64,000 nucleotides of DNA from Massilia norwichensis. Its GTDB lineage: Bacteria > Pseudomonadota > Gammaproteobacteria > Burkholderiales > Burkholderiaceae_D. The notes under the pieces were generated by a model. It was not told the DNA's origin. It worked only from the letters and a program-made list of their open reading frames with translations, and made no database searches. A program made the translations under genes and the position numbers. Within the stretch, counting starts at the first letter, position 1. Every line of letters starts with the position of its first letter. The stretch is taken from contig NZ_JANUGX010000030.1 in NCBI RefSeq assembly GCF_024753245.1, positions 1 through 64,000 on the forward strand. Direction: 5' to 3'. This document shows positions 30,937-39,620 of this stretch, in pieces.

Positions 30937-32094
30937 TTGCTTAACTTCGATTTCTACAACCCGACCCGCATCCTGTTCGGCGAAGGCCAGATCGAGCGCC
31001 TGGCGCGCCTGGTCCCGGCCGGTGCCCGCGTGCTGGTGCTGTACGGCGGCGGCAGCATCCGCGCCAACGGCACCTACGACGCCGTGATGAGCGCACTCAA
31101 GGACCACACCGTCTTCGAATTCGGCGGCATCGAGCCCAACCCCAGCTACGAGACCCTGACCCAGGCCATCGCCCTGGTCAAGCGCGAGAACGTCGATTAC
31201 CTGGTCGCCGTCGGCGGCGGCTCGGTCATCGACGGTACCAAGTTCGTCGCCGCGGGCGCCAAGCTGGACGAGGATCCCTGGACCATCCTCGAGCAGCACG
31301 CGAAGAACGTGCGCGCGGCCCTGCCCTTCGGCGCGGTGCTGACCCTGCCGGCCACCGGTTCCGAGATGAACTCCGGCAGCGTGATCACGAAGAAGGCGAC
31401 CCAGGAAAAGTTCGCCTTCATGTCGCGCCTGGTGTTCCCGCAGTTCGCCATCCTCGACCCGACCCGCACCTACACCCTGCCGGCGCGCCAGGTCGGCAAC
31501 GGCATCGTCGACGCTTTCGTCCACATCATGGAGCAGTACATGACGGTGTCGGGCAATACCAAGGTGCAGGACCGCTTCGCCGAGGGCCTGCTGCAGACCC
31601 TGGTCGAAGAAGGCCCGCGTGCGCTGGCCGAGCCCGAGAACTACGCCGTCCGCGCCAACCTGATGTGGACCGCGACCCTGGCCCTGAACGGCCTGATCGG
31701 CGCCGGCGTGAGCCAGGACTGGGCGACCCACATGATCGGCCACGAGCTGACCGCGCTGTACGGCCTGGACCACGCGCAGACCCTGGCGGTCGTGCTGCCG
31801 GCGATGCTGCGCGAACGCCGCGAGGCCAAGCGCGCCAAGCTGCTGCAGTACGCGGCGCGCGTGTGGGACCTGCGCGAGGGTGACGAAGATGCGCGCATCG
31901 AGGCGGCGATCGCCCGCACCGAAGACTTCTTCCGCTCGGTCGGCGTGGCTACCCGTCTGTCGGACTACGGTCTCGGCCAGGATGTGGTGCCGGCGGTGGT
32001 GAATGCGCTGGAAGCCCATGGCATGACCAAGCTGGGCGAAACCGGCGAGGTCACGCTGGCGGTCAGCCGCAAGGTGCTGGAGCGCAGCCTCTGA
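30937..32094 (+). CDS. yqhD: Iron-containing alcohol/aldehyde dehydrogenase YqhD
   Basis: YqhD is a broad-range NADPH-dependent aldehyde reductase that protects against lipid-peroxidation aldehydes. At 385 residues it is close to the E. coli enzyme (387). Motifs are visible: FYNPTRILFGEGQIERL at the start, VAVGGGSVIDGTKF near 93, LTLPATGSEMNSGSVI near 137, metal ligands in GIVDAFVHIMEQY, and HMIGHELTALYGLDHAQTL. The start is TTG, preceded by GAGGGGG nine bases upstream, inside a hairpin. It is convergent with the LOV kinase remnant. Confidence 0.93.
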   Translation: MLNFDFYNPTRILFGEGQIERLARLVPAGARVLVLYGGGSIRANGTYDAVMSALKDHTVFEFGGIEPNPSYETLTQAIALVKRENVDYLVAVGGGSVIDGTKFVAAGAKLDEDPWTILEQHAKNVRAALPFGAVLTLPATGSEMNSGSVITKKATQEKFAFMSRLVFPQFAILDPTRTYTLPARQVGNGIVDAFVHIMEQYMTVSGNTKVQDRFAEGLLQTLVEEGPRALAEPENYAVRANLMWTATLALNGLIGAGVSQDWATHMIGHELTALYGLDHAQTLAVVLPAMLRERREAKRAKLLQYAARVWDLREGDEDARIEAAIARTEDFFRSVGVATRLSDYGLGQDVVPAVVNALEAHGMTKLGETGEVTLAVSRKVLERSL

Positions 32095-32099
32095 TTCCG

Positions 32100-33109
32100 T
32101 CAGGGCTCGGCGGGAAGTGACAGCGGCAGCACGGCCGCGATGCGGGTACCGCGGCCGGGCATGCTGTCGATGGCGAAGCTGCCTTTCATTAGCTGCACAC
32201 GCTCTTCCACGCCGAACAGGCCGGCGCTTCGAAGCCGCAACCGTCGTCCCTTACGATCAGCTCGAGTTCGCGGCTGCCTGCGTCGCCCACGATTTCGACC
32301 ACGACCTGGCGTGCGCCGGCGTGGCGTACGATGTTCGTCACGCACTCCTGGACGATGCGGTAGATGCTGATTTCCAGCATAGGCGCAAGGCGTGCCGGCA
32401 GCCCGGCATACTCGAACACCCAGGCCGGACCGTGCGCCAGCCGCCGCGCCAGCAGTTGGCGGATCGACGCTTCCAGCCCGAAGTAATCGAGGTCCGGCGG
32501 ACGCAGCGAAACGGCAATGTCGCGCACCAGGCCCACCATCGACCTCAGCTCCTGCTCGGCCTGCTGCCAGAGCGCGGCTTCGCCGCCGGCCTCGAACAGC
32601 GGCTGCGTCCGGTGCAGCAACAGGTTCAACGCCGACAAGCGCTGCCCCAACTCATCGTGCAGTTCGCGCGACAAGGCTTTGCGCTCGCTTTCCTGGGCCT
32701 GGATCAAGTCCCGCGCCATCGCTTCGACCCTGGCAAGCAGGGTCCGCTCGAGGGTGACATCGTGCTGGAACCCGACGAGGTGGCTGACGGTCCCGTCCTC
32801 GCCTTCGAAAGGAAACACGTAAAGCTTGTTCCAGAACATGTCGCCGTTTTTGCGGTAATTCCGCAGCAGACACTCGCAGTCCCTTCGCGCCGCCACCGCA
32901 GCGGCAAGTGCGTGCCGGCCCGGCTGTTCCCGGTCTTCGCCCTGCAGGAAGCGGCAGTTGCGCCCCAACACGTCCGCACTGGCGTAACCGCTCATCTTTT
33001 TGAAGGCAGCGTTGACGAAAACGATGGGATTGTCGGCAGCATGCACGTCGGTAATGACGACCGATGAGTTACTTCGATTCAGGAAAGAGTAAAGGAAAGT
33101 CAGATCCAT
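32100..33109 (-). pseudogene. LOV-domain histidine kinase broken by a frameshift
   Basis: The N-terminal part is a LOV photosensor: FVNAAFKKMSGY, then LGRNCRFLQ with the photoactive cysteine, NYRKNGDMFWN and VGFQHDVT, all the flavin-contact residues. A HisKA_3 dimerisation domain follows (ELHDELGQRLSALNLLL), and the ATPase has QECVTNIVRHAGA and RDDGCGFEA. The frame then closes at 32189, while GLFGVEERVQLMKGSFAIDS and RGTRIAAVLPL continue in another frame to a stop at 32100. The shift is near 32221-32232; one added base would join them. It may be a pseudogene or a sequence error. No NarL-type response regulator is adjacent. Confidence 0.78.
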
Positions 33110-33242
33110 GGGTGCTCACCGGGCGAGGCCTCGTCGCTGCATGGTAGAAGAATTCACCCGGCCCCGGCGCGCGTCGCGTGCTCGGCGTTTTTCTGTGGCA
33201 GGCTAGACTGGCGCTCAATATCGTCAAATTAAGCAAGTGCCC

Positions 33243-33815
33243 ATGAACATCGCCTGCATCGCCTGGGGTTCGCTGCTGTACAAGCCCCAACCCCTCAAGC
33301 TGGCCTCCGGCTGGCATCCGGACGGCCCCCATCTCCCCATCGAATTCGTGCGCCAGAGCGACGACGATCCCGAACTGGCGCTCGCCCTGTGCGAGGGCTT
33401 CAAGCCGGTGCCGACCTACTGGGCCTGGCTCGCCACCCGCGACCTCGACACCGCGCGCGCCATGCTGGGCGAGCGCGAGCAGATCCGTCCCGGCTATCCC
33501 GAATGCGTCGGCAGCATCCCGCCGGTCGACGGCGCCGAGGCCGATCCGCGCATCGCGGCATGGATGCAGCGCAAGGGTATCGACGCCGTCGTCTGGACGG
33601 CCCTGCCCGCCAAATTCGCCGGCGCCAGCGGCCGCGCACCGACCTCGGAAGAAGCCGTCGCCTGGCTCGACAGCCTGCAGGGCGAAGACCGCGCCAAGGC
33701 CGAAGACTACGTGCGCCGCACGCCGGCCCATATCGACACCCGCTACCGCCGCCTGTTCGAAAAGCGGCTCGGCTGGCGTCCGCTGCGCGAATCCTACGTC
33801 ACGCAACGCGTCTGA
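33243..33815 (+). CDS. Conserved hypothetical protein, possibly gamma-glutamylcyclotransferase-like
   Basis: I do not recognise this 190-residue cytosolic protein with certainty. It starts MNIACIAWGSLLYKP, a G-S-L motif reminiscent of the gamma-glutamylcyclotransferase fold (which has YGSL). A central LATRDLDTARAMLGEREQI and a C-terminal basic helix (DTRYRRLFEKRLGW) are visible. The start at 33243 has a weak ribosome-binding site. It lies divergent from the LOV kinase and upstream of the TPP riboswitch, with no obvious functional link. Confidence 0.7.
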   Translation: MNIACIAWGSLLYKPQPLKLASGWHPDGPHLPIEFVRQSDDDPELALALCEGFKPVPTYWAWLATRDLDTARAMLGEREQIRPGYPECVGSIPPVDGAEADPRIAAWMQRKGIDAVVWTALPAKFAGASGRAPTSEEAVAWLDSLQGEDRAKAEDYVRRTPAHIDTRYRRLFEKRLGWRPLRESYVTQRV

Positions 33816-33878
33816 ATCGCACACCAGCACGGTGTTGACAAGCGCACCACGTCGCCGCGCATCCGTGCTACACTCGCG

Positions 33879-33962
33879 CCTTCGCTAGGGGTCCTGGCAG
33901 CAGATATTCGCTGTCGGGTGAGAAATACCCTTCGTACCTGATCTGGATAATGCCAGCGAAGG
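33879..33962 (+). promoter_or_regulatory. TPP riboswitch (THI element)
   Basis: The conserved core is visible: AGGGGTCC, GGGTGAGAAATACCC and ACCTGATCTGGATAATGCCA. The closing P1 helix is perfect: CCTTCGCT at 33879-33886 with AGCGAAGG at 33955-33962. It precedes the TonB-dependent receptor gene by 75 bases. TCGCGCC at 33874-33880 can pair with GGCGCGA at 34018-34024 near the start codon, so it may control translation; that part is speculative. Thiamine pyrophosphate should repress expression. Confidence 0.93.
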
Positions 33963-34037
33963 AAAGCGCAGCGTGATGCCTGAGACGGCGTCCATTCCCG
34001 TTTGCCCTTCCCCAGCCGGCGCGAAGACGAGCAAACA

Positions 34038-36215
34038 ATGAACCCAAAACTGAAGTATTCCATTCTGGCCTGCGCCATCGCGCAAGCCTTCTCTCTGAAC
34101 GCGCACGCACAAACCGGCGCGCAGCCGATGAACGAAGTCGTCATCACCGGCGCCCGCGCACCCAACCTGGAGCGCGCCGCCGTCGGCGGCTTTGCCGACA
34201 CGCCCATCGTCGACACCCCGGCCTCGATCACCGCCTTCGGCCGCACGCAGATGCAGGACCTGTCGATCCGCTCGACCACCGAAGCCGTGCGCTACGACGC
34301 CTCGGTCAGCGACGCCTACAACGCGGTCGGCTATGCCGAGCAGTTCTCGATCCGCGGCTTCGCCCTCGACAATAACTACAGCTACCGCAAGGACGGCTTC
34401 GCGATCCCGGGCGACACCCAGATCCCGCTGGAGAACAAGGAACGCATCGAGGTGCTCAAGGGCCTGGCCGGCCTCACCGCCGGCATCGCCACGCCGGGCG
34501 GCATCGTCAACTACGTGACCAAGCGCCCGACCAGCACGCCGCTGAGGTCAGCGACGGTGGAAGTGAGCGAGCGCGGCACGCTGTACGGCAGCATCGACCT
34601 GGGCGGCCGCTTCGAGGACCGCCGCTTCGGCTACCGCATCAATGCCGCCGCCGCCGACCTGCACTCCTACGTGCGCGGCGCGAACGGCGAGCGCCAGTTC
34701 GTCTCCGGCGCCTTCGACTGGCAGATCACGCCGGATGCCAGGCTGGAGCTCGACCTCGACTGGCAGCACAAGGCGCAGCTGACGGCGCCCGGCTACCAGC
34801 TGATCCGCAACGAGGTGCTGCCGAGCGGCGTCTCGAACAAGCTGCTGCTGAACGACCAGCCCTGGGCGCGTCCGGTCGACACCCGCGACGCCAACCTCGG
34901 CCTGCGCTTCGAATACAAACTGGCCGATGGCTGGAAAGCGACGGTCGCCGCCAACAAGCACTGGTTCAAGCGCGACGACTACACTGCCTTCCCCTACGGG
35001 TGCAGCAACGAGGGCGATGGCTACTATCCGGGCTTCTGCTCGAACGGGGACTACGACGTCTACGACTACCAGAGCGTCGGCGAGCGCAAGACCCCGTGGG
35101 GCCTGCAGGCCATGCTGCAGGGGCGCTTTGCGACCGGCATCGTCAAGCATCAGCTCACCGTCGGTGCCTCGTATTCGGAGCGCCACGACAGCTTCGGCGA
35201 TTACGTGTACGACCTGGTCGGCTACAGCAATATCTGGCACCCGCTGGACACCCCGCACGTCGGCCCCGAGCGCGTGACCGGCCCCGTGTTCGAGCGCCGC
35301 AGCGACCAGGAAAGCGCGCTGTTCGCCCAGGACATCGTGACCCTCACGCCGCAGCTGACCCTGCACGGCGGCCTGCGCTACGTGCAGACCAAGCGCCGCG
35401 ACTGGGAGGCGGATCTGGCCGTCCCGGCCTACGTCGCTAGCCGCGCCGACTTCCTGCTGCCGAACCTGGCGCTGGTGTATGGACTGAACCCCGACTGGAA
35501 CGTCTACGGGGCGATCAGCCACGGCCTGCAGCACGGCGGCATTGCGCCAATGGAGACCGCGAACGAGAACCAGGTGCTGGAGCCGGGCCGCGCGAAGCAG
35601 TTCGAGATCGGCACCAAGGGATCGATGGCCGGGCTGAACCTGTCGGCAGCACTGTTCCAGATTCGCCAGGGTCTGGAATACACGGACCCGAACCGCACGC
35701 TGCCAGTGATGGTCGATGGCGAAACCCTGCAGCGCCACCCCTACGTGCGCGGCGGCCGCGAGACCCACCGCGGCATCGAACTGGCGGCCGACGGCAAGCT
35801 GGGCGCCGGTCTGCAGGCGGGCGTGTCGCTGATGGCGCTGAACACCCGCCAGGACGGCACCGGCGATGCGAGCATCGACGGCAAGCGCGTCACCGACGTC
35901 CCCAACTTCAAGTCGACCACCTGGATCGAATACGCCGTGCCGCAACTGCCCGGCCTGAAGCTCGACGCCAACTGGCAGTACGCGGGCAAGAAGGGCTTCG
36001 ACGTCGAGAACCGCGTGTTCGTGCCCGACTACCACGTGTTCGGCCTGGGCGCCGCCTATGGCGTGAAGCTGGGCGCGGCGAAGCTGACGCTGCGGGCCCG
36101 CGTCGACAACCTGTTCGACAAGTTCTACTGGCGCGACGTCACGCCGGCGCTGGGCGGCTACCTGCTGCCGGGCGCGCCGCGCACCTTCCGCATCTCCGGC
36201 CAGTTCGACTTCTAA
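34038..36215 (+). CDS. TonB-dependent receptor, probable thiamine-compound uptake
   Basis: This 725-residue outer-membrane protein has a signal peptide (ILACAIAQAFSLNAHAQ), a plug domain with MNEVVITGARAP, VDTPASITAFG and ERIEVLKGLAG, and a beta-barrel ending in FRISGQFDF, with a C-terminal aromatic residue. Its overall pattern resembles siderophore-type receptors (FhuA/FcuA group). The TPP riboswitch directly upstream strongly suggests that it imports thiamine or a precursor rather than iron. The ATG at 34038 is chosen because it starts the signal peptide. A PnuC-family transporter and a kinase lie convergent downstream. Confidence 0.85.
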   Translation: MNPKLKYSILACAIAQAFSLNAHAQTGAQPMNEVVITGARAPNLERAAVGGFADTPIVDTPASITAFGRTQMQDLSIRSTTEAVRYDASVSDAYNAVGYAEQFSIRGFALDNNYSYRKDGFAIPGDTQIPLENKERIEVLKGLAGLTAGIATPGGIVNYVTKRPTSTPLRSATVEVSERGTLYGSIDLGGRFEDRRFGYRINAAAADLHSYVRGANGERQFVSGAFDWQITPDARLELDLDWQHKAQLTAPGYQLIRNEVLPSGVSNKLLLNDQPWARPVDTRDANLGLRFEYKLADGWKATVAANKHWFKRDDYTAFPYGCSNEGDGYYPGFCSNGDYDVYDYQSVGERKTPWGLQAMLQGRFATGIVKHQLTVGASYSERHDSFGDYVYDLVGYSNIWHPLDTPHVGPERVTGPVFERRSDQESALFAQDIVTLTPQLTLHGGLRYVQTKRRDWEADLAVPAYVASRADFLLPNLALVYGLNPDWNVYGAISHGLQHGGIAPMETANENQVLEPGRAKQFEIGTKGSMAGLNLSAALFQIRQGLEYTDPNRTLPVMVDGETLQRHPYVRGGRETHRGIELAADGKLGAGLQAGVSLMALNTRQDGTGDASIDGKRVTDVPNFKSTTWIEYAVPQLPGLKLDANWQYAGKKGFDVENRVFVPDYHVFGLGAAYGVKLGAAKLTLRARVDNLFDKFYWRDVTPALGGYLLPGAPRTFRISGQFDF

Positions 36216-36218
36216 AGT

Positions 36219-36734
36219 CTAGCCGAGCAAGGCTTCGACCTGCCGCATCCGCCGCGGCAGGTCGCCTTCCACCAGCGTGAACGGGATGCCCCGTTCGCGC
36301 AGCACCGCCAGCAGGCATTCGTGCACCTGCTGTCTGACCGCTTCCGATTCGCGCTGCAGGCCATCCGGCACCCAGGGCAGATCCAGTCCGGCGACCAGGG
36401 TCAGGGCGTAATCGTGTTCGGCTTCCAGCGCCAGCAGTTCGGGCGGCACCCTGCCCCAGTAGATGCGGCTGTAGACCGCCGTCATCAGCGGCGTGGTATC
36501 GCAGAACAGGAAGCGCCGCGCGTCGCTGGACGCCGCCATCGCGTCCTCGCGCGCGCGCTGGGTGCGCGCGATGCCGAACTGGTCTTCTTCATGCGGCACG
36601 CGCTGCCGGGTCTCGACGAACTCGCGCAGGTACTCGGGCACCCACAGCGTGTCGTAACGCGCAGCGAGGGCCGGCGCCAGGGTGGACTTACCGGTCGACT
36701 CGGCGCCGAGGATCGCGATCCGTTGCAAAGTCAT
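36219..36734 (-). CDS. NadR-like P-loop kinase (AAA family ATPase)
   Basis: This 171-residue protein resembles the ribosylnicotinamide kinase domain of NadR. The P-loop is LGAESTGKSTL near residue 9, followed by VPEYLREF and FCDTTPLMTAVYSRIYWG, then YALTLVAGLDLPW. The N-terminal adenylyltransferase and HTH domains of NadR are absent. The ATG at 36734 overlaps the stop of the PnuC gene (ATGA). Such kinases trap the imported vitamin by phosphorylation. Given the nearby TPP riboswitch it might phosphorylate thiamine, but nicotinamide riboside is equally possible. Confidence 0.8.
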   Translation of the reverse strand: MTLQRIAILGAESTGKSTLAPALAARYDTLWVPEYLREFVETRQRVPHEEDQFGIARTQRAREDAMAASSDARRFLFCDTTPLMTAVYSRIYWGRVPPELLALEAEHDYALTLVAGLDLPWVPDGLQRESEAVRQQVHECLLAVLRERGIPFTLVEGDLPRRMRQVEALLG

Positions 36735-37333
36735 CGCACGCCCTCGCGCGCGGCACGCGCCCAGGTCCGCAGGCCCATGGCGGCCATGAACACGAAGGCC
36801 GCGTACAGGATCGCGGTCAGGTGCAGGCCCTTGTAGACGTACAGGCCGACGTAGAGCACGTCCACCGCGATCCACACATGCCAGTTCTCGACCTTCTTGC
36901 GCGCCGCGAGCAGCGTGCCGAGCAGGCTGCCGGCGGTCAGGAAGGCGTCCATGTGCGGCACGTCGGTGTCGGTGTACGCGTGCAGGAACCAGGACAGCAG
37001 GACGAAGCCCAGCAGCCAGCCGGCCAGCGACGCGATCCAGCCCTGGCGGTTCAGCCAGCTCACCACCAATGGTTTGTCGTCCTGGCCGGTGCCGCGCAGC
37101 CACTCGTACCAGCCCCAGATCGAGGCGACGATGAACACCGCCTGCAGGCCGGCGTCGCCGTACAGACGGGCCTCGAAGAACACGATGCCGTAGGTGCTCG
37201 ATGAAACGATCGCGAACAGCCAGGCCCAGTGGATGCGGCGGATATTCAGGAGCACCGTCACGATCGACAGGACAAAGGAGATGAGTTCCAGCGGCGTGGT
37301 CGGAAAGCCGAGGAAGGAAAACGGGTCGTTCAT
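36731..37333 (-). CDS. pnuC: PnuC-family vitamin transporter
   Basis: This 200-residue inner-membrane protein has about seven helices. PnuC-type features are TVLLNIRRIHWAWLFAIVSS near residue 20, LQAVFIVASIWGWYEW near residue 63, and WHVWIAVDVLYVGLYVYKG near residue 150. The family includes PnuC (nicotinamide riboside), PnuT (thiamine) and PnuX (riboflavin); specificity is not readable with confidence. No riboswitch is seen upstream of this gene. It overlaps the kinase gene by four bases, an uptake-and-trap pair. Confidence 0.86.
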   Translation of the reverse strand: MNDPFSFLGFPTTPLELISFVLSIVTVLLNIRRIHWAWLFAIVSSSTYGIVFFEARLYGDAGLQAVFIVASIWGWYEWLRGTGQDDKPLVVSWLNRQGWIASLAGWLLGFVLLSWFLHAYTDTDVPHMDAFLTAGSLLGTLLAARKKVENWHVWIAVDVLYVGLYVYKGLHLTAILYAAFVFMAAMGLRTWARAAREGVR

Positions 37334-37508
37334 GCGCGGCAGGCAGGGAGGTGGCAGGTCAGCAGGCGATTATGGGAGGTGGCGCGCGAATCCGCAAGCC
37401 AGCCTCCGGTTTGTTTGGCTACCACGTCGTGACAAAGTGAGGATATCGGCAGCAGCCATGGATATATACTCATCCGCATTCTCTCCACACAGCATTGATC
37501 GGAACGTC

Positions 37509-39476
37509 ATGCGCCTGACCAGAATCCTGCTTTGCACCGCCCTGCTTGCCGCCCGACTGCCCGCCCTCGCTGCGCCTGCATCTGCGCCCGCCGCAGCGCC
37601 GATCCCGATTGCCGCCTTCGCCGGCGAAGACCAGTACTCGCTGCCGCGCCTGGCGCCGGACGGCAAGCACATCGCCATCACCGTCCGCATGCCGGGTGGG
37701 GAGCGCCCGGTACCCGTGGTGATGGTCTACTCGCTGCCCGACCTGAAGGTGGAAGGCGCGATCCGCCTGTCCGCCTTCGAGGTGCCGCTTGACTGCCGCT
37801 GGGTGAGCAACAAGCGCCTCGTGATCGCGCGCGGGATGGAGCTGGGCTCGCGCGAGAAGCCGATATCGACCGGCGAACTGCTCGCCACCGACTACAACGG
37901 CCAGAAGCAGGAATACCTGCACGGCTACCGCATGTTCGAGCAATCCTCGCGCAGCAACCGCTATCCTTCCGACGAAGCCTATGGCTATATCGAGGACACG
38001 ACCAGCAGCTACAACGACCACGTCTTCGTGACCTCGCGCCTGTGGGGAGCCAACCGCACGCTGTTGTACGATATCGACACGCGCAACGCAGTCCGCAAGC
38101 TGATCGCCACGCTGCCGGTACGCGGCCTGGGCTTCCTGATCCAGCATGACGGCAAGCCGCGCTTTGCCCACGGCACCGACGAAGACAATTACGCCCTGCT
38201 GTTCCGGCGCGACGATGCGAGCGGGGCCTGGAACAAGGTCGAGGCCGACGTGGAGCGTTATGTACCGATCGGCTTCTCCGCCGACGACACCCGCTTCGCG
38301 GCGCTTTACTCGAAGTCCGGCGAGCCCGACGCGCTGATACGCGAAGACCTGGCGACCGGCGCGCGCACCACGCTCTATACCGATCCGGAGGCGGAGCCGG
38401 CCGGCCTGCTGTACGGCGCCGGCAGCGGCGTGCCTTTCGGCGCCCGCGCCGGCCTCGGCGCCGCGCGTGCCGTGTACTTCGACGAGGGCAGCGAGGATGC
38501 GCGCCTGCACAAGCTTCTCAGCCAGCAGTTCCCGGGGGCCTGGGTCAGCTTCCACAGCTTCAGCCAGGACGGCAGGCTGGTGCTGTTCGGCGTCGCCAGC
38601 GACCGCGATCCCGGTTCCTACTACCTGTTCAACAAGGACACCGGCAAGGCCGACCTGCTGTTCTCGGCGATGGAAGGCATCGATCCGGAGCGGATGGCGC
38701 AGCGCCGCCCGATCAGCTTCCGCAGCCGCGATGGCGTGACGCTGCACGGCTTCCTGACCGCGCCGGCCGCCGCGCCCGGCGTCAAGCTGCCGATGGTGCT
38801 GCTGCCGCACGGCGGTCCGCACAATGTGGCCGACGACTGGTTCTTCGATACCGATGCCCAGTTCCTCGCCAGCCGCGGCTACGCCGTCCTGCAGGTCAAC
38901 TTCCGCGGTTCGGATGGCCGGGGGCCGAACTTCATGCGCGCCGGCTACCGCCAATGGGGCGGCAAGATCCAGGACGACCTGGTCGACGGCGTGCGCTGGG
39001 CCATCGGCCAGGGCACCGTCGATCCGCAGCGGATCTGCGTGGTCGGCGCCAGCTTTGGCGGCTACGCCGCGCTGATGCTGGCGGCGCGCGAACCCGACAT
39101 CTTCCGCTGCGCGGTCGGCTATGCCGGCGTGTACGACCTGAACCTGATGGAGAAGACGGATGAGGTGAAGAGCGACGTGCGCTTCCTGGCCCAGCTCAGG
39201 CGCTACATCGGCACCGACAAGGCGGAGCTCGACCGCTTCTCGCCGGCGCTGCTGGCGGCGAAGATCAAGGCGCCGGTGCTGCTGGTCCACGGCGGCAAGG
39301 ACAAGCGCGCCCCGCTCAACCAGGCCGAGGCGATGCGCGATGCGCTGGTCAAGGCCGGCCACCCGCCGGAGTGGTTCCTTGCGCCCAACGAGAGCCACGG
39401 CTTCTACGACACCAGGAACGTGACCGAGTTCTACCAGCGCCTGGAAGCCTTCCTGGCCAAGAACATCGGCCACTGA
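37509..39476 (+). CDS. Exported S9-family peptidase (prolyl oligopeptidase type)
   Basis: This 655-residue enzyme has a signal peptide (RILLCTALLAARLPALAA), a beta-propeller region to about residue 400, and an alpha/beta hydrolase domain. The catalytic serine is S515 in VGASFGGYAALM, the aspartate lies in HGGKDKRAPLNQAEA near 597 and the histidine in NESHGFYD near 629. It cleaves short peptides, probably in the periplasm. The ATG at 37509 is preferred to longer open frames because it begins the signal peptide. A sigma-54-type promoter and another operon follow after 90 bases. Confidence 0.9.
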   Translation: MRLTRILLCTALLAARLPALAAPASAPAAAPIPIAAFAGEDQYSLPRLAPDGKHIAITVRMPGGERPVPVVMVYSLPDLKVEGAIRLSAFEVPLDCRWVSNKRLVIARGMELGSREKPISTGELLATDYNGQKQEYLHGYRMFEQSSRSNRYPSDEAYGYIEDTTSSYNDHVFVTSRLWGANRTLLYDIDTRNAVRKLIATLPVRGLGFLIQHDGKPRFAHGTDEDNYALLFRRDDASGAWNKVEADVERYVPIGFSADDTRFAALYSKSGEPDALIREDLATGARTTLYTDPEAEPAGLLYGAGSGVPFGARAGLGAARAVYFDEGSEDARLHKLLSQQFPGAWVSFHSFSQDGRLVLFGVASDRDPGSYYLFNKDTGKADLLFSAMEGIDPERMAQRRPISFRSRDGVTLHGFLTAPAAAPGVKLPMVLLPHGGPHNVADDWFFDTDAQFLASRGYAVLQVNFRGSDGRGPNFMRAGYRQWGGKIQDDLVDGVRWAIGQGTVDPQRICVVGASFGGYAALMLAAREPDIFRCAVGYAGVYDLNLMEKTDEVKSDVRFLAQLRRYIGTDKAELDRFSPALLAAKIKAPVLLVHGGKDKRAPLNQAEAMRDALVKAGHPPEWFLAPNESHGFYDTRNVTEFYQRLEAFLAKNIGH

Positions 39477-39508
39477 GCCGACGTCGACTGCCCGGATCCG
39501 GACACCAG

Positions 39509-39570
39509 TGCCCGCGCACGGGCAGCGTGACGGCGCGCCGGCTGCATCCGCCAGAGGGAAGCCCCTCTGG
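39509..39570. promoter_or_regulatory. Dyads upstream of the sigma-54 promoter
   Basis: TGCCCG at 39509-39514 pairs with CGGGCA at 39519-39524. CCAGAGGG at 39551-39558 pairs with CCCTCTGG at 39563-39570, the latter overlapping the -24 box. They could be activator sites, a repression site, or the transcript end of the S9 peptidase gene. Confidence 0.45.
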
Positions 39571-39583
39571 CACGATGCTTGCA
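39568..39583 (+). promoter_or_regulatory. Sigma-54 (RpoN) promoter
   Basis: TGGCACGATGCTTGCA matches the -24/-12 consensus TGGCACG-N4-TTGCA perfectly. The expected start of transcription is near 39594, downstream of the ATG at 39591 and upstream of the ATG at 39621, which supports the later start for the adaptor. The sigma-54 activator encoded in the same cluster is the likely regulator. Confidence 0.85.
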
Positions 39584-39620
39584 ATGAAGGATGCATCTTG
39601 ACTTTGAAACCTGCATCCCC

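Noticed and set aside
34038-36215. Assignment of the TonB-dependent receptor to iron-siderophore uptake
   Set aside because: The barrel resembles siderophore receptors, but the TPP riboswitch directly upstream is stronger evidence for a thiamine-related substrate, and no siderophore gene is adjacent.
36731-37333. A second TPP riboswitch upstream of the PnuC gene
   Set aside because: The minus-strand leader was read for the GGGGTCC and CTGATCTGG elements; neither is present.
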